A DNA stretch of 33,359 bases from an uncultured Bacillota bacterium (GTDB taxonomy: Bacteria > Bacillota_I > Bacilli_A > Erysipelotrichales > Erysipelotrichaceae), in contig CASGCC010000004.1 in assembly GCA_949299585.1 (NCBI GenBank), positions 1-33,359 of the forward strand, read 5' to 3'. Of this stretch, positions 17,797 to 26,524 are shown piece by piece. The position numbers and the translations under genes are program-made. Numbering within the stretch: position 1 is the first letter of the stretch; each line of letters opens with the position of its first letter. Below the pieces are notes generated by a model that worked only from the letters and a program-made list of their open reading frames with translations, was not told the origin of the DNA and ran no database searches.

Positions 17797-19155
17797 ATGA
17801 TCAATACAAATAATATCTTGGAAACGATCCATATGATCGATGAAGAAGATCTTGATATTCGAACCATCACCATGGGAATATCTTTGCTGGATTGTGCCGA
17901 TAAGGATATCGATGTTGCATGTGCAAAAATTAAGAAAAAGATCATGACGCTGGCAAAGGATCTGGTAAAAGTTGGCGATGATATCAGCAAAGAATATGGA
18001 ATACCTATCATCAATAAACGCATCAGCGTTACGCCGATCAGCCTTTTGCAAAGCGTTAGCGGAGGAAATTGTGTCAAATATGCTTTGGCATTGGATGAAT
18101 GTGCAAAGGCGCTTAATGTTAATTTTATCGGCGGCTATAGCGCATTGGTACAAAAAGGAATGACCAAAGGCGAAAAAGAATTGATCGAAAGCATCCCGGA
18201 AGCTTTGAAATTAACGGAACATGTTTGTGCAAGCGTCAACGTAGGTTCTACCCGTGCAGGTATCAATATGGATGCCGTGGAACTAATGGGCAGGATCGTT
18301 CATCAAGCGGCTGAAATTACCAAAGATCAAAATTGTATGGGAGCTTGCAAGCTAGTTGTTTTTTGCAATGCGGTCGAAGATAATCCTTTTATGGCAGGAG
18401 CATTCCATGGCATTAGTGAACCTGAGGTCGTTATCAACGTTGGGGTTAGCGGTCCTGGTGTGGTACGCAGCGCTTTAGCTAAGGCGGGTAAAGATAAATC
18501 GATGGATGAATTGGCAGAGATCATCAAGAAAACAGCCTTTAAGATTACCCGTATGGGCCAATTAGTTGGCAATTTAGCGAGTGAACGTTTAAATGTTCCT
18601 TTTGGTATCGTTGATCTATCTTTGGCACCAACACCTGCAATTGGTGATTCTGTTGCCTATATCTTAGAAGAAATGGGATTGGAACAATGTGGAGGCCCAG
18701 GAACTACCGCATGTTTGGCCATGCTTAATGATGCGGTAAAAAAAGGCGGGGTCATGGCTAGCAGCTCAATCGGTGGTTTGAGCGGAGCTTTTATTCCGGT
18801 AAGCGAAGATGCGGGAATGATCGCGGCTTGCAAATCACAAGCCTTGAAGCTAGAAAAGCTGGAAGCAATGACCGCTGTTTGCTCGGTAGGATTGGATATG
18901 ATCGTTGTTCCTGGCGATACGACCCCAGCAACCATTTCTGGTATCATTGCGGATGAAGCAGCGATAGGGATGGTCAACAGCAAGACCACAGCAGTAAGGA
19001 TCATTCCTGCTATTGGTCATGATGGTGAAGAAGAGCTGGAATTTGGCGGTTTATTAGGAAGCGGACCGATCATGCCTATCAGCAAGATCAAGTGCGATGT
19101 GATGATCAAACGCAAAGGAAGGATCCCTGCACCATTGCAGAGCTTGAAAAATTAA
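17797..19155 (+). CDS. UPF0210 (PFL) family protein
   Basis: A 452-residue cytoplasmic protein of the UPF0210/DUF711 type, related in fold to glycyl-radical enzymes although I see no radical-domain function stated for it. Conserved-looking segments are [33 protein letters not shown], and [20 protein letters not shown]. The biochemical role is not established. It follows the ACT gene (GGTGAAA before the ATG), and its stop overlaps the next start by one base. Confidence 0.85.
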   Translation: MINTNNILETIHMIDEEDLDIRTITMGISLLDCADKDIDVACAKIKKKIMTLAKDLVKVGDDISKEYGIPIINKRISVTPISLLQSVSGGNCVKYALALDECAKALNVNFIGGYSALVQKGMTKGEKELIESIPEALKLTEHVCASVNVGSTRAGINMDAVELMGRIVHQAAEITKDQNCMGACKLVVFCNAVEDNPFMAGAFHGISEPEVVINVGVSGPGVVRSALAKAGKDKSMDELAEIIKKTAFKITRMGQLVGNLASERLNVPFGIVDLSLAPTPAIGDSVAYILEEMGLEQCGGPGTTACLAMLNDAVKKGGVMASSSIGGLSGAFIPVSEDAGMIAACKSQALKLEKLEAMTAVCSVGLDMIVVPGDTTPATISGIIADEAAIGMVNSKTTAVRIIPAIGHDGEEELEFGGLLGSGPIMPISKIKCDVMIKRKGRIPAPLQSLKN

Positions 19156-19721
19156 TGGATATCAAGGAATACGCTCATGAGCATCATGTACCGATCATGC
19201 TTGATGACGGCTTGGCATTTTTGTTAGACTATATCCAAACACATGGCATCAAAACGATATTAGAGATCGGAACAGCGATTGGCTATAGCAGCATGCAGAT
19301 GGCAAAGCTGGATAAGGATATCAGGATCGATACTTTAGAAATCGATCCGCAGATGTATGAGCTTGCCAAGGAAAATATCCAGAATAATCATTTAGCTGAT
19401 CAAATTACTTGTTATCTAACAGATGCTTTAGCATTTAGGACGGATAAACATTATGATCTGATCTTTGTTGATGCCGCTAAAGGAAAATATCGCCGTTATC
19501 TGGAATATTTTTTAGCAAACAGCGATCTGTTTATCTTTGATAACCTTGAATTTCATGGTATCGTTGATGATCCTTCGCTTACGCATAACCGCAATACCCG
19601 AAGCTTGGTAAAAAAAATTAGGACCTTTAGGGATGAGATCCTTAAAGATCCTAAATATCATTGTGAATATCACAAAGATATAGGTGATGGCATCTTAGTG
19701 CTTAAACCTATTCGATATTGA
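19155..19721 (+). CDS. trmR: SAM-dependent O-methyltransferase, TrmR (YrrM)-like
   Basis: A 188-residue Rossmann methyltransferase. The opening EYAHEHHVPIM and motif I ILEIGTAIGYSS match B. subtilis YrrM/TrmR, which methylates 5-hydroxyuridine at position 34 of tRNAs. FVDAAKGKYRRYLEYF (motif II region) and FDNLEFHG follow. The start at 19155 is a TAATG overlap with the UPF0210 stop; an ATG at 19092 in the same frame would add 21 residues that only reuse the upstream gene. Its 3' end overlaps the convergent ACT gene by 14 bases. The function is inferred from resemblance. Confidence 0.8.
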   Translation: MDIKEYAHEHHVPIMLDDGLAFLLDYIQTHGIKTILEIGTAIGYSSMQMAKLDKDIRIDTLEIDPQMYELAKENIQNNHLADQITCYLTDALAFRTDKHYDLIFVDAAKGKYRRYLEYFLANSDLFIFDNLEFHGIVDDPSLTHNRNTRSLVKKIRTFRDEILKDPKYHCEYHKDIGDGILVLKPIRY

Positions 19722-20139
19722 TCAAACTGGCGTTTATGACGCCTTTTATTTTTGTCAGTTCATCGATGATCAGCGTCAGTTCGGTTTGTAGCTTGCTGAT
19801 ATCAAGGCTAATATTGACATTAGCGATATTATTTACTGGCAAAGATTGGGATATCGTAAGGATATTGGCATTTGCTGCGCTTAAAGCATTTAAAACATTA
19901 GATAAATTTCCTTGTTCATTTTTTAAAGCTAAGGAAATGACGGCTTTTTGACTGGTATTCTTATTAGGCAGAAATACCAGATCTTTATATTTATAATAAG
20001 TAGAACGTGATATCGCAAACTTCTGACAAGCATCTTTAACATTATCATTAGGATGCTGATGAAGATATTCACGCACCTTTATTACGGTCAAAAAACATGG
20101 CGGTAATATCGAACTATGAACGATCAAAAATTCATTCAT
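19708..20139 (-). CDS. HTH-ACT regulator of threonine genes (UPF0735, PheB/ThrR-like)
   Basis: A 143-residue protein: an N-terminal helix-turn-helix-like part (residues about 18-52, with CQKFAISRSTYYKYKD) and a C-terminal ACT domain (about 65-143, with NEQGNLSNVLNALSAANANI). This layout matches the UPF0735 family, named PheB in Bacillus and, from memory, ThrR for a threonine-pathway regulator. Its start overlaps the thrB stop by four bases (ATGA), so it is the third gene of thrC-thrB-ACT. The inferred role is feedback repression of the divergent threonine promoters, with threonine or a related amino acid bound by the ACT domain. Confidence 0.75.
   Translation of the reverse strand: MNEFLIVHSSILPPCFLTVIKVREYLHQHPNDNVKDACQKFAISRSTYYKYKDLVFLPNKNTSQKAVISLALKNEQGNLSNVLNALSAANANILTISQSLPVNNIANVNISLDISKLQTELTLIIDELTKIKGVINASLINIE
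19729..19753 (+). terminator. Terminator after trmR
   Basis: GGCGT (19729-19733), loop TTATG, ACGCC (19739-19743), then TTTTATTTTT. The hairpin lies within the 3' end of the ACT gene on the other strand. Confidence 0.6.
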
Positions 20140-21002
20140 GATAGTTCGGTAATTTCGTATCCTTTATAATCGATGGAAAGATCGATGATACGGTATGCTC
20201 CATTGATTTCGTCTTGGATCGCTTCAGAAAAATTGGAAAAGTTAGATATTACCAAGCATGTAGGACCTGAGCCACTGATCATAAAGGCACAAGCTTGATT
20301 TTTGAAGCAGATATCTGCCATCTTATCATAATCTTTGATCAAGTTTTTGCGATATGGCTGATGCAGTAGATCGTGGCAGGCATCACGCAAAAGTTCACGA
20401 TCGCCTACTTTCAAAGCATAGGTTAGCGCAATAGTATGCGATATATTGTATACGGCATCATGCAGCGGTACCTCAGCTGGTAAAGCTTTGCGGCATTCTT
20501 TGGTATCCGTCTTATAGTCAGGAATGATAGCAGTAAAGTGAAAGTTTGGGCTGATATCCAATGATAAGGCCTGAACGCTGCGTTCACTAAAAGCGGTCGT
20601 AAGTCCACCGTAAATGCATGGTGCAATATTATCGGGATGGCCTTCGATATCTACGCATATCCTAAAAATTTCATCTTTGGAAAGAATGCTGCCATGCAGA
20701 TAATTTGCTGCTAAGGCTCCGGCGCTTATAAGGTTAGCGCTGCTGCCTAATCCTCGGGAAATGGGAATATGGCAGTCAAAGATCACATGGCATTTATCAA
20801 AAACATTCAAAGTTTTGCAGACGGTTTGATAGCCAATATAAAATAAATTGTTTTCGTTATTGAACTCTGGGGGACATCCTTCGATCCATAAATGATCGCT
20901 TTGTTCGACCTTAAAGGTATTGTAAAGGGAAAGTCCGACGCCTAAGGTATCAAAACCTGGGCCAAGATTAGCGCTGCTGGCGCATACTTTTATCTGGATC
21001 AT
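20136..21002 (-). CDS. thrB: Homoserine kinase
   Basis: A 288-residue GHMP kinase that phosphorylates L-homoserine with ATP, the step before threonine synthase. The ATP motif P80-xxx-GLGSSAN is clear, the N-terminal SSANLGPGFDTLG is diagnostic, and the C-terminal SGSGPTC motif is present. The start overlaps thrC by four bases (ATGA), with AAGGAGATG upstream. Normal length. Confidence 0.93.
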   Translation of the reverse strand: MIQIKVCASSANLGPGFDTLGVGLSLYNTFKVEQSDHLWIEGCPPEFNNENNLFYIGYQTVCKTLNVFDKCHVIFDCHIPISRGLGSSANLISAGALAANYLHGSILSKDEIFRICVDIEGHPDNIAPCIYGGLTTAFSERSVQALSLDISPNFHFTAIIPDYKTDTKECRKALPAEVPLHDAVYNISHTIALTYALKVGDRELLRDACHDLLHQPYRKNLIKDYDKMADICFKNQACAFMISGSGPTCLVISNFSNFSEAIQDEINGAYRIIDLSIDYKGYEITELS

Positions 21003-22471
21003 TTTATCATCTCCTTAATGTTGTTGATTATCACCTGAATACCTTGATCTTTGGTGATGATCTGATGATGGTTGAGTGGTAGATCTTGTAAATTCTTTAA
21101 GTTTGCGGGTATTGGTTCATCAGTTAAAGAAGCTAATGTCGTTATATAGTCAAAATCATCATCTTTCTTGCAAGAAGGATCAATGGCTTGACATACATCT
21201 TTGGCAAATTTGTAAGGACTAGCGGTAGCAACAGCGATCGTAGGTAATTTGCCAAATTCGCTGGCAGCCGCATATGCAATTGCGGAATGAGGATCTAAGC
21301 AATGCTTGGTTTTGATATACAGCTTTTTGATCTGCTGCTTCGTCATTTCATCATCAAAGGTATAAGCAACAAAGTTTTCTTGTAATTGCTCAAAGATCGT
21401 TGGATCGACCGTATAATGTCCTTGTTCCTTAAGCTGTTGCATATAATTTCTAACGCTTTGATCATCATGATTGCTTAAGATAAATAATAAGCGCTCGATA
21501 TTAGAAGATATCAGGATATCCATAGAAGGAGATATCGTCTTATGAAATTCGCGGCGGCTATCATAGTGCCCGGTTTTGATAAATTCAGCTAAGACGTCGT
21601 TGCGATTGGTAGCTACGATCAGCTTGTCAATAGGCAAGCCTAGCCTTTTAGCAATGAAAGCAGCTAGGATATTGCCAAAATTTCCACAAGGCACGCTGAA
21701 ATTGATCTTATCATTCATCTTGATGGTGCCGTTGTTGACTAGCTGTAAATAGCTCCAGACATAATAAATGATCTGTGGCACTAACCGTCCGATATTGATG
21801 CTGTTGGCACTGCTTAGTTGGATGCTTTGATTATCTTTCAGGCTTTGGTCGTCAAAACAGTCCTTTACGATTTTTTGACAGTCATCAAAATTTCCCTTAA
21901 CTTGAATGACGTTTGTGTTCTTGCCGGATGTGCTCAGCATTTGTTGGGCTTGGATATATGAGACATTTTCTTGGGGAAAGAAAACCGTGATATAAGTATT
22001 TTTCACATCTTTGAAACCTTCTAAGGCAGCCTTTCCGGTATCGCCGCTAGTTGCGCATAAGATATAGATCTGTTTGTTTATCTGCTGTTTTTGATAAGCG
22101 CATGTCAATAAATAAGGAAGGATGGTCAAGGCCATATCTTTAAAGGCACAGGTAGGTCCATGATATGTTTCTAAAACATGAAGTTGGCCATACTTTTGAA
22201 GCTTAACACATTCTGGAACATCAAATTTGCTATCATAAGCTTGCTGAACGCATGCTTCGATCATCTTTTCATCCAGATCATCAAAAAAATGTTTGATCAA
22301 GACCTTAGCTAATTGCTGGTAATTAAGCTTTTGCCAAGCTTCTAGATCAAATTTAGAGACTTCATCTAATTTGAAACAATATAAGCCTTGATCAGCTGCC
22401 ATCCCTTTGATGATAGCTAAAGAAGGAGATACTTTTTCGTTGATATTGCGGGTGTTATATAAATTTGGCAT
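20999..22471 (-). CDS. thrC: Threonine synthase
   Basis: A 490-residue PLP enzyme converting O-phosphohomoserine to threonine. The PLP lysine is K111 in CAFKDMAL; ATSGDTGKAALEGF binds the cofactor phosphate; and NSINIGRLVPQIIYY is typical. This is the longer class resembling the E. coli/yeast form, rather than the shorter Bacillus ThrC of about 350 residues. It is the first gene of the minus-strand operon, with AAGGAG before the ATG and a promoter in the 83-base gap to hom. Confidence 0.93.
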   Translation of the reverse strand: MPNLYNTRNINEKVSPSLAIIKGMAADQGLYCFKLDEVSKFDLEAWQKLNYQQLAKVLIKHFFDDLDEKMIEACVQQAYDSKFDVPECVKLQKYGQLHVLETYHGPTCAFKDMALTILPYLLTCAYQKQQINKQIYILCATSGDTGKAALEGFKDVKNTYITVFFPQENVSYIQAQQMLSTSGKNTNVIQVKGNFDDCQKIVKDCFDDQSLKDNQSIQLSSANSINIGRLVPQIIYYVWSYLQLVNNGTIKMNDKINFSVPCGNFGNILAAFIAKRLGLPIDKLIVATNRNDVLAEFIKTGHYDSRREFHKTISPSMDILISSNIERLLFILSNHDDQSVRNYMQQLKEQGHYTVDPTIFEQLQENFVAYTFDDEMTKQQIKKLYIKTKHCLDPHSAIAYAAASEFGKLPTIAVATASPYKFAKDVCQAIDPSCKKDDDFDYITTLASLTDEPIPANLKNLQDLPLNHHQIITKDQGIQVIINNIKEMIK

Positions 22472-22481
22472 GATAAACTCC

Positions 22482-22510
22482 TTGTTTTATGTGCATATTA
22501 ATGATACTAT
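22482..22510 (+). promoter_or_regulatory. Promoter of hom-lysC-asd
   Basis: TTGTTT (22482-22487), a 17-base spacer and TACTAT (22505-22510). Its -10 box overlaps the -10 box of the divergent thrC promoter by two bases, so the polymerases would compete. Confidence 0.5.
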
Positions 22511-22529
22511 GTTTGCTATAGGAATACAA
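22501..22529 (-). promoter_or_regulatory. Promoter of thrC-thrB-ACT
   Basis: Read on minus: TTGTAT (22524-22529), a 17-base spacer and TATCAT (22501-22506). An alternative upstream pair TTGATA/TATAGC with 16 bases is weaker. Confidence 0.5.
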
Positions 22530-22536
22530 GTGTATT
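22523..22536. promoter_or_regulatory. Candidate operator between hom and thrC
   Basis: AATACA-AG-TGTATT is a perfect 6+6 inverted repeat around two bases. It covers the -35 box of the thrC promoter and lies just after the hom -10 box, so one bound regulator could block both. The HTH-ACT gene in the same operon is the natural candidate. Inference only. Confidence 0.4.
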
Positions 22537-22554
22537 TATCAAGAGGACACAACT

Positions 22555-23634
22555 ATGAAAATTGGAATATTAGGATTTGGCGTCGTAGGACAAGGCGTCT
22601 ATGAATTGTTAAAGGATAAGCATGATATCGTTAAGATATTAGCTTTGCAGCATGAAGCAAACGACATTTTTTGCGATGATATCACAGCTGTTTTGCAGGC
22701 TGATATCGATTGTATGATCGAATGCTTGCCCGATATAGAGATTGCATATGATTATCTAGCAGCAGCTTTGAAAAAAGGCATCAGGGTCATTACCAGCAAT
22801 AAGGCTATCATGGCAAGGCACTATGAAGCGCTGCTAAGCTTAGCTTTAGAACATGATACTACGATTTCTTTTGAAGCCAGCGTAGCAGGAGGCATTCCGA
22901 TCATGCATCGCTTGCAGGATATGAAAGAATATGATCAGATCCAGATGGTCGAAGGTATCTTGAATGGCACGACGAATTATATCTTAGATAGCATCTTCAC
23001 TAAGAACATCACTTATCAGCAAGCTTTGAAACAAGCACAAGAATTAGGGTATGCCGAAAAAGATCCTGCTAGCGATATCTGTGGCCGTGATGTTGGCTAT
23101 AAAGCTGCTTTGCTGTATAACACGATATTTGATGCTAATGTCGCATTGAAAGACATTTTTATAAAAGGTATCGAATATCTCGATGAAGAAGCCTTGGCAT
23201 TTGCCAATAGGCAAGATAAGGTCATTCGGTTAATTGGCCATATCGATCAAAACAACGTATTTGTTTTGCCATTTTTTATTGGCAAGGACCATATCTTGGC
23301 AAATATCAAAGAGAATAATAATTGTGTGATGATCAGATCACAAAATATGGCTAGCGCATATGATATCGGTCAAGGAGCAGGACGTTTTCCTACGGCAAGT
23401 GCGATATGCTTGGATGTAAGTAGACCTTTGCGCAATCGGATCATCAATAAAGCGACGATCAAAAATGAACAAAGATATCAGTTTTATTTAAGCAAGCAAA
23501 TGATCGATCAACAATTTATCGCTGAATATGCAGGCCAAGGCTGCATTACTCAACTGTTAAGCATCGATGAATTAGCGCAGATCGTAAAAGATCAGCAAGT
23601 CTTTATAGGAGGTATATATGATCAAAGTTGCTAA
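22555..23634 (+). CDS. hom: Homoserine dehydrogenase, short form
   Basis: A 359-residue NAD(P)-dependent enzyme making L-homoserine from aspartate semialdehyde. The Rossmann motif GFGVVGQG is at 7-14; TSNKAIMARH and ASVAGGIPIMHRLQD follow, then EGILNGTTNYIL and the DPASDICGRDVGYKAAL segment with the catalytic-type lysine. It lacks the C-terminal ACT domain of the 430-residue Bacillus form, so feedback control may rest elsewhere. It has AAGAGGA before the ATG, and its end overlaps lysC by 17 bases. Confidence 0.93.
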   Translation: MKIGILGFGVVGQGVYELLKDKHDIVKILALQHEANDIFCDDITAVLQADIDCMIECLPDIEIAYDYLAAALKKGIRVITSNKAIMARHYEALLSLALEHDTTISFEASVAGGIPIMHRLQDMKEYDQIQMVEGILNGTTNYILDSIFTKNITYQQALKQAQELGYAEKDPASDICGRDVGYKAALLYNTIFDANVALKDIFIKGIEYLDEEALAFANRQDKVIRLIGHIDQNNVFVLPFFIGKDHILANIKENNNCVMIRSQNMASAYDIGQGAGRFPTASAICLDVSRPLRNRIINKATIKNEQRYQFYLSKQMIDQQFIAEYAGQGCITQLLSIDELAQIVKDQQVFIGGIYDQSC

Positions 23635-24954
23635 ATTTGGCGGTTCTAGCGTGGCGGATGCCACCCAATTTGCCAAGGTAAGAAATATCATCCAAGCTGA
23701 TCCTGATCGGCGTTTTATCGTGGTGAGCGCATGCGGTAAAAGTCATGATGAAGATCATAAGGTTACCGATCTGTTATATCTTTGCCATGCTCATCTAAAA
23801 TATGGCGTTTCATATGAATCGCTGATGAAAATGGTCGAAGAAAAATATCGTAAGATCCATCAGCAGCTGCAGATAAGGCTGGATATCGATAAGGAATTTG
23901 CCAGCATTCGTAAGCTGATGGATAAAAATATCGACCTTGATTATTTGGTATCACGCGGGGAATACCTTTGTGCGAAGATGATGGCAGACTATCTGGATGC
24001 TGAATTTATTGATGCCAAGGATCTTTTAGCGTTCGACTATGATGGCAGCTTAAATTATGCTAAGATCAAAGCTAAGTTAGATGAGCATTTAGGAAAAGGC
24101 AAAAGACTAGTGATTCCCGGCTTTTATGGCAGCTTTCCCAATGGCAAGATCCATTTGATGTCGCGAGGTGGCAGCGATGTGACCGGTGCGATCATCGCTA
24201 ACGTGCTCGATGCGGACATTTACGAGAATTTTACCGATGTTCCCGGCATCATGATCGCCGATCCGCGTATCGTGAAAGATCCTAAAGTCATCAAGCGCAT
24301 TACCTATAATGAATTGCGAGAAATGAGCTATATGGGTGCGAACGTTTTGCATGAAGAGGCAATATTTCCGGTCAAAAGCAAGCATATTCCGATCCATATC
24401 TTGAATACCAATGATCCTAAGGCTAGCGGTACCTTGATCGTTGAAAATTGTGATGAACTAGATAAAAATGATGATCCATATCCGATAACCGGTATAACCG
24501 GCCGACAAAACTTTAGCGTTATCAACATCGTCAAAAGCCATAGTTCCAATGAAGTAGGGGTCTTGGCCAAAGCACTGAGCATCGTTAGCAGGTATAATGT
24601 CAGCGTAGAGTCGGCGTAGAGTCGGTACCTAGCGGCATAGATTCTTTTTCGATCGTCATGGATACCAGCAAGGTTGAACATTGTATCTATGAAATGATGG
24701 TAGAATTAAAGAATGAATTAGCCTTGGATAGCGTTAGTCTTTCGGAAAATATTTCCATGGTCGCTGTTGTTGGCCGTAAGATGAAAGACGCTAAAGGCTT
24801 TTCGGGAAAACTGTTTGCGCAATTAGGCAGCAATGATATCAATATTCGTTTGATCAGCCAAACAGCTGATGAGATCAATATCATCGTTGGGGTCATGAAT
24901 AAAGATTTTGCCAAAACGATCAATTGTATTTATGAAAAATTTATTGGAGCGTGA
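23618..24954 (+). pseudogene. lysC: Aspartokinase gene split by an 11-bp tandem duplication
   Basis: This encodes aspartate kinase, the first step to lysine, threonine and methionine. Part one (23618-24619, 333 residues) has KFGGSSVADATQF and SRGGSDVTGA and the whole kinase domain, then stops at TAG 24617-24619 inside the first ACT domain. The second part (about 24626-24954) continues the same protein in another frame (VPSGIDSF, then the second ACT domain). A perfect tandem repeat of CGTAGAGTCGG (24604-24614, 24615-24625) explains it: removing one copy restores about 441 residues, normal for the family. The gene may be inactive, produce an unregulated kinase, revert by slippage, or be a sequencing artefact. 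Confidence 0.9.
24604..24625. repeat. Perfect 11-bp tandem duplication in lysC
   Basis: Two back-to-back copies of CGTAGAGTCGG. Eleven is not a multiple of three, so the reading frame shifts and the stop at 24617-24619 is met at once. Confidence 0.95.
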
Positions 24955-24959
24955 AAAAG

Positions 24960-25937
24960 ATGAAAATAGGAATATTAGGAGCTAGCGGTGCGGTTGGCAG
25001 ACAAATGATCCAATGCTTGGAAGAAAGACAGTTACCGATAGAAGAAATAAGATTTTTTGGCTTTGGCAGCGTAGGCCAAGAAATTACCTTCAAAGATCGA
25101 CGATATAAGATCGAAAAACCATATTTTAACGGTTTAGATGTCATCTTAGGAGCAGTGTCTAGCGATATTGCCAAAGGATACATAGCTGATATCAAAGCAT
25201 CAGGAGCCTTATTTATTGATAATAGCTCAGCTTTTCGCCATGATGCAGAAGTACCTCTGGTCGTCCCTCAGATAAATAAAGAAGATATCGTAAATCATCA
25301 TGGCATCATAGCTAATCCTAATTGCTCAACGATCATCACTTTGATGGCGGTGCAAGCAATCAATAAGTTAAGTCCGGTAACTGCCATCAATGCCGTTACC
25401 TATCAAGCGGTTAGCGGAGCCGGGGCCAAGGGCTTAGAAGAGCTGAATGCTGAGACCGTTGCTTTTTGCCAAGATGGGAAGGTCGAACGCAAGTCTGATG
25501 TCTTCAACTATCCGATCTTATTTAACTGCATCCCGCAAATTGGTGATATTGGCAGCGATGGCTACACCAGCGAAGAATTAAAAATGGAAAAAGAAGCTCG
25601 CAAGATCATGCATATCGCTGATCTAAAGGTTAATTGTACCTGCGTGCGGGTACCGGTTGCTAGGTCGCATAGCATTGCCGTTACGGTCTATACCAAAGAT
25701 CGTTTAGAGCTAGCACAAGTTGAATTAGCCTTTTCCAATAGCGAAGGTTTGATATATTTAAAGAATGAGCTGCCTATGCCTTTGGTAGCAAGCAATCGTG
25801 ATGAAGTGTTCGTTGGCCGCTTACGTAAAGATCGGATCTTTGCAAATGGCATCACGTTCTTTGTTTGCGGTGATCAAATTCGTAAAGGTGCAGCCACAAA
25901 TGCCATAGAAATATTGGAGCATTTTTTAAAGTTGTGA
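24960..25937 (+). CDS. asd: Aspartate-semialdehyde dehydrogenase
   Basis: A 325-residue NADP enzyme reducing aspartyl phosphate to aspartate semialdehyde. GASGAVGRQ (7-15) binds cofactor, C122 in ANPNCST is the nucleophile, and the CVRVPVARSHS segment carries the conserved substrate-binding residues and the catalytic-type histidine. The ATG at 24960 has GGAG ten bases upstream; a GTG at 24951 in frame has it too close. It follows lysC by five bases, so lysC disruption could affect its translation. Confidence 0.92.
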   Translation: MKIGILGASGAVGRQMIQCLEERQLPIEEIRFFGFGSVGQEITFKDRRYKIEKPYFNGLDVILGAVSSDIAKGYIADIKASGALFIDNSSAFRHDAEVPLVVPQINKEDIVNHHGIIANPNCSTIITLMAVQAINKLSPVTAINAVTYQAVSGAGAKGLEELNAETVAFCQDGKVERKSDVFNYPILFNCIPQIGDIGSDGYTSEELKMEKEARKIMHIADLKVNCTCVRVPVARSHSIAVTVYTKDRLELAQVELAFSNSEGLIYLKNELPMPLVASNRDEVFVGRLRKDRIFANGITFFVCGDQIRKGAATNAIEILEHFLKL

Positions 25938-25943
25938 TACAAT
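25914..25943 (+). promoter_or_regulatory. Candidate promoter for the small anchored protein
   Basis: TTGGAG (25914-25919), 18 bases, TACAAT (25938-25943). It overlaps the end of asd. The spacer is one base longer than optimal. Confidence 0.4.
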
Positions 25944-25969
25944 AAATAAATAGAAAAAGAGGTATCCGT

Positions 25970-26464
25970 ATGAAAAAAAGAGGAATCGTTTTATCGGTAT
26001 TGGCATTAGGCGGCGCCGTTGCTTATATGGTCGCAAAGAATCTTAAAAAACAAAAAGAATACGAAGAAGTAACATATGTCAGCATCCAAGATGATGATGA
26101 CGATGATGAAGAAGATATATTTGATGAAAAGATCAATGAACTGCATGAGATATATCCATATCTATCCAAAAAATTTATTGATGGCATTTATAAAGAACAA
26201 GCTAATTTTAACAATAAATATCATGGGAAGATCAAATTAGAACATATCATCGTCTTTGACGATGAAAATGATGCAAATATCTTCTTAGATGTTTGCGATG
26301 ATAACGACTATGAAGTGGAGAAGGATGGCTTGAAAGTTCAGGTCAATAGTTATTTTGAAAATGAAAATGGCCGGATCATGAGTGACATCCTTAGCGTAGC
26401 CAATCAGGCAAATAGCTTGATGGGCGCATATCTTGGCTATCGTTTAGAGGTTGAAAAGTTATAG
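25970..26464 (+). CDS. Membrane-anchored acidic protein of unknown function
   Basis: A 164-residue protein with a basic start, one hydrophobic segment (about 5-21), a KNLKKQKEYEE linker and a run of acidic residues (DDDDDDEED, about 41-49), then a mixed soluble domain of about 110 residues. The topology suggests a single N-terminal anchor or uncleaved signal. I recognise no family. AGAGGTA precedes the ATG. Its stop lies inside its own terminator loop. Confidence 0.7.
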   Translation: MKKRGIVLSVLALGGAVAYMVAKNLKKQKEYEEVTYVSIQDDDDDDEEDIFDEKINELHEIYPYLSKKFIDGIYKEQANFNNKYHGKIKLEHIIVFDDENDANIFLDVCDDNDYEVEKDGLKVQVNSYFENENGRIMSDILSVANQANSLMGAYLGYRLEVEKL

Positions 26465-26479
26465 TTTCAACCTTTTTTT
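26449..26479 (+). terminator. Terminator after the anchored acidic protein
   Basis: GGTTGAAA (26449-26456) pairs with TTTCAACC (26465-26472), followed by seven T. The stop codon of the preceding gene is in the loop. Confidence 0.88.
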
Positions 26480-26495
26480 AAAGCGTTATTTATTA

Positions 26496-26501
26496 TATAA
26501 T
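26496..26501 (+). promoter_or_regulatory. Candidate -10 box for the ECF transporter operon
   Basis: A perfect TATAAT lies 23 bases before the ecfA1 start. The -35 position falls in the terminator T-run and is weak, so the call is tentative. Confidence 0.4.
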
Positions 26502-26524
26502 TAATAGGCTATGGAGTGATGTAT

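Noticed and set aside
22472-22554. T-box or threonine attenuator before hom or thrC
   Set aside because: The gap is only 83 bases, shared by two divergent promoters, and has no T-box sequence or terminator.
24658-24954. Independent ACT-domain gene after lysC
   Set aside because: It is the continuation of aspartokinase after the 11-bp duplication; its ATG is internal and lacks a Shine-Dalgarno site.
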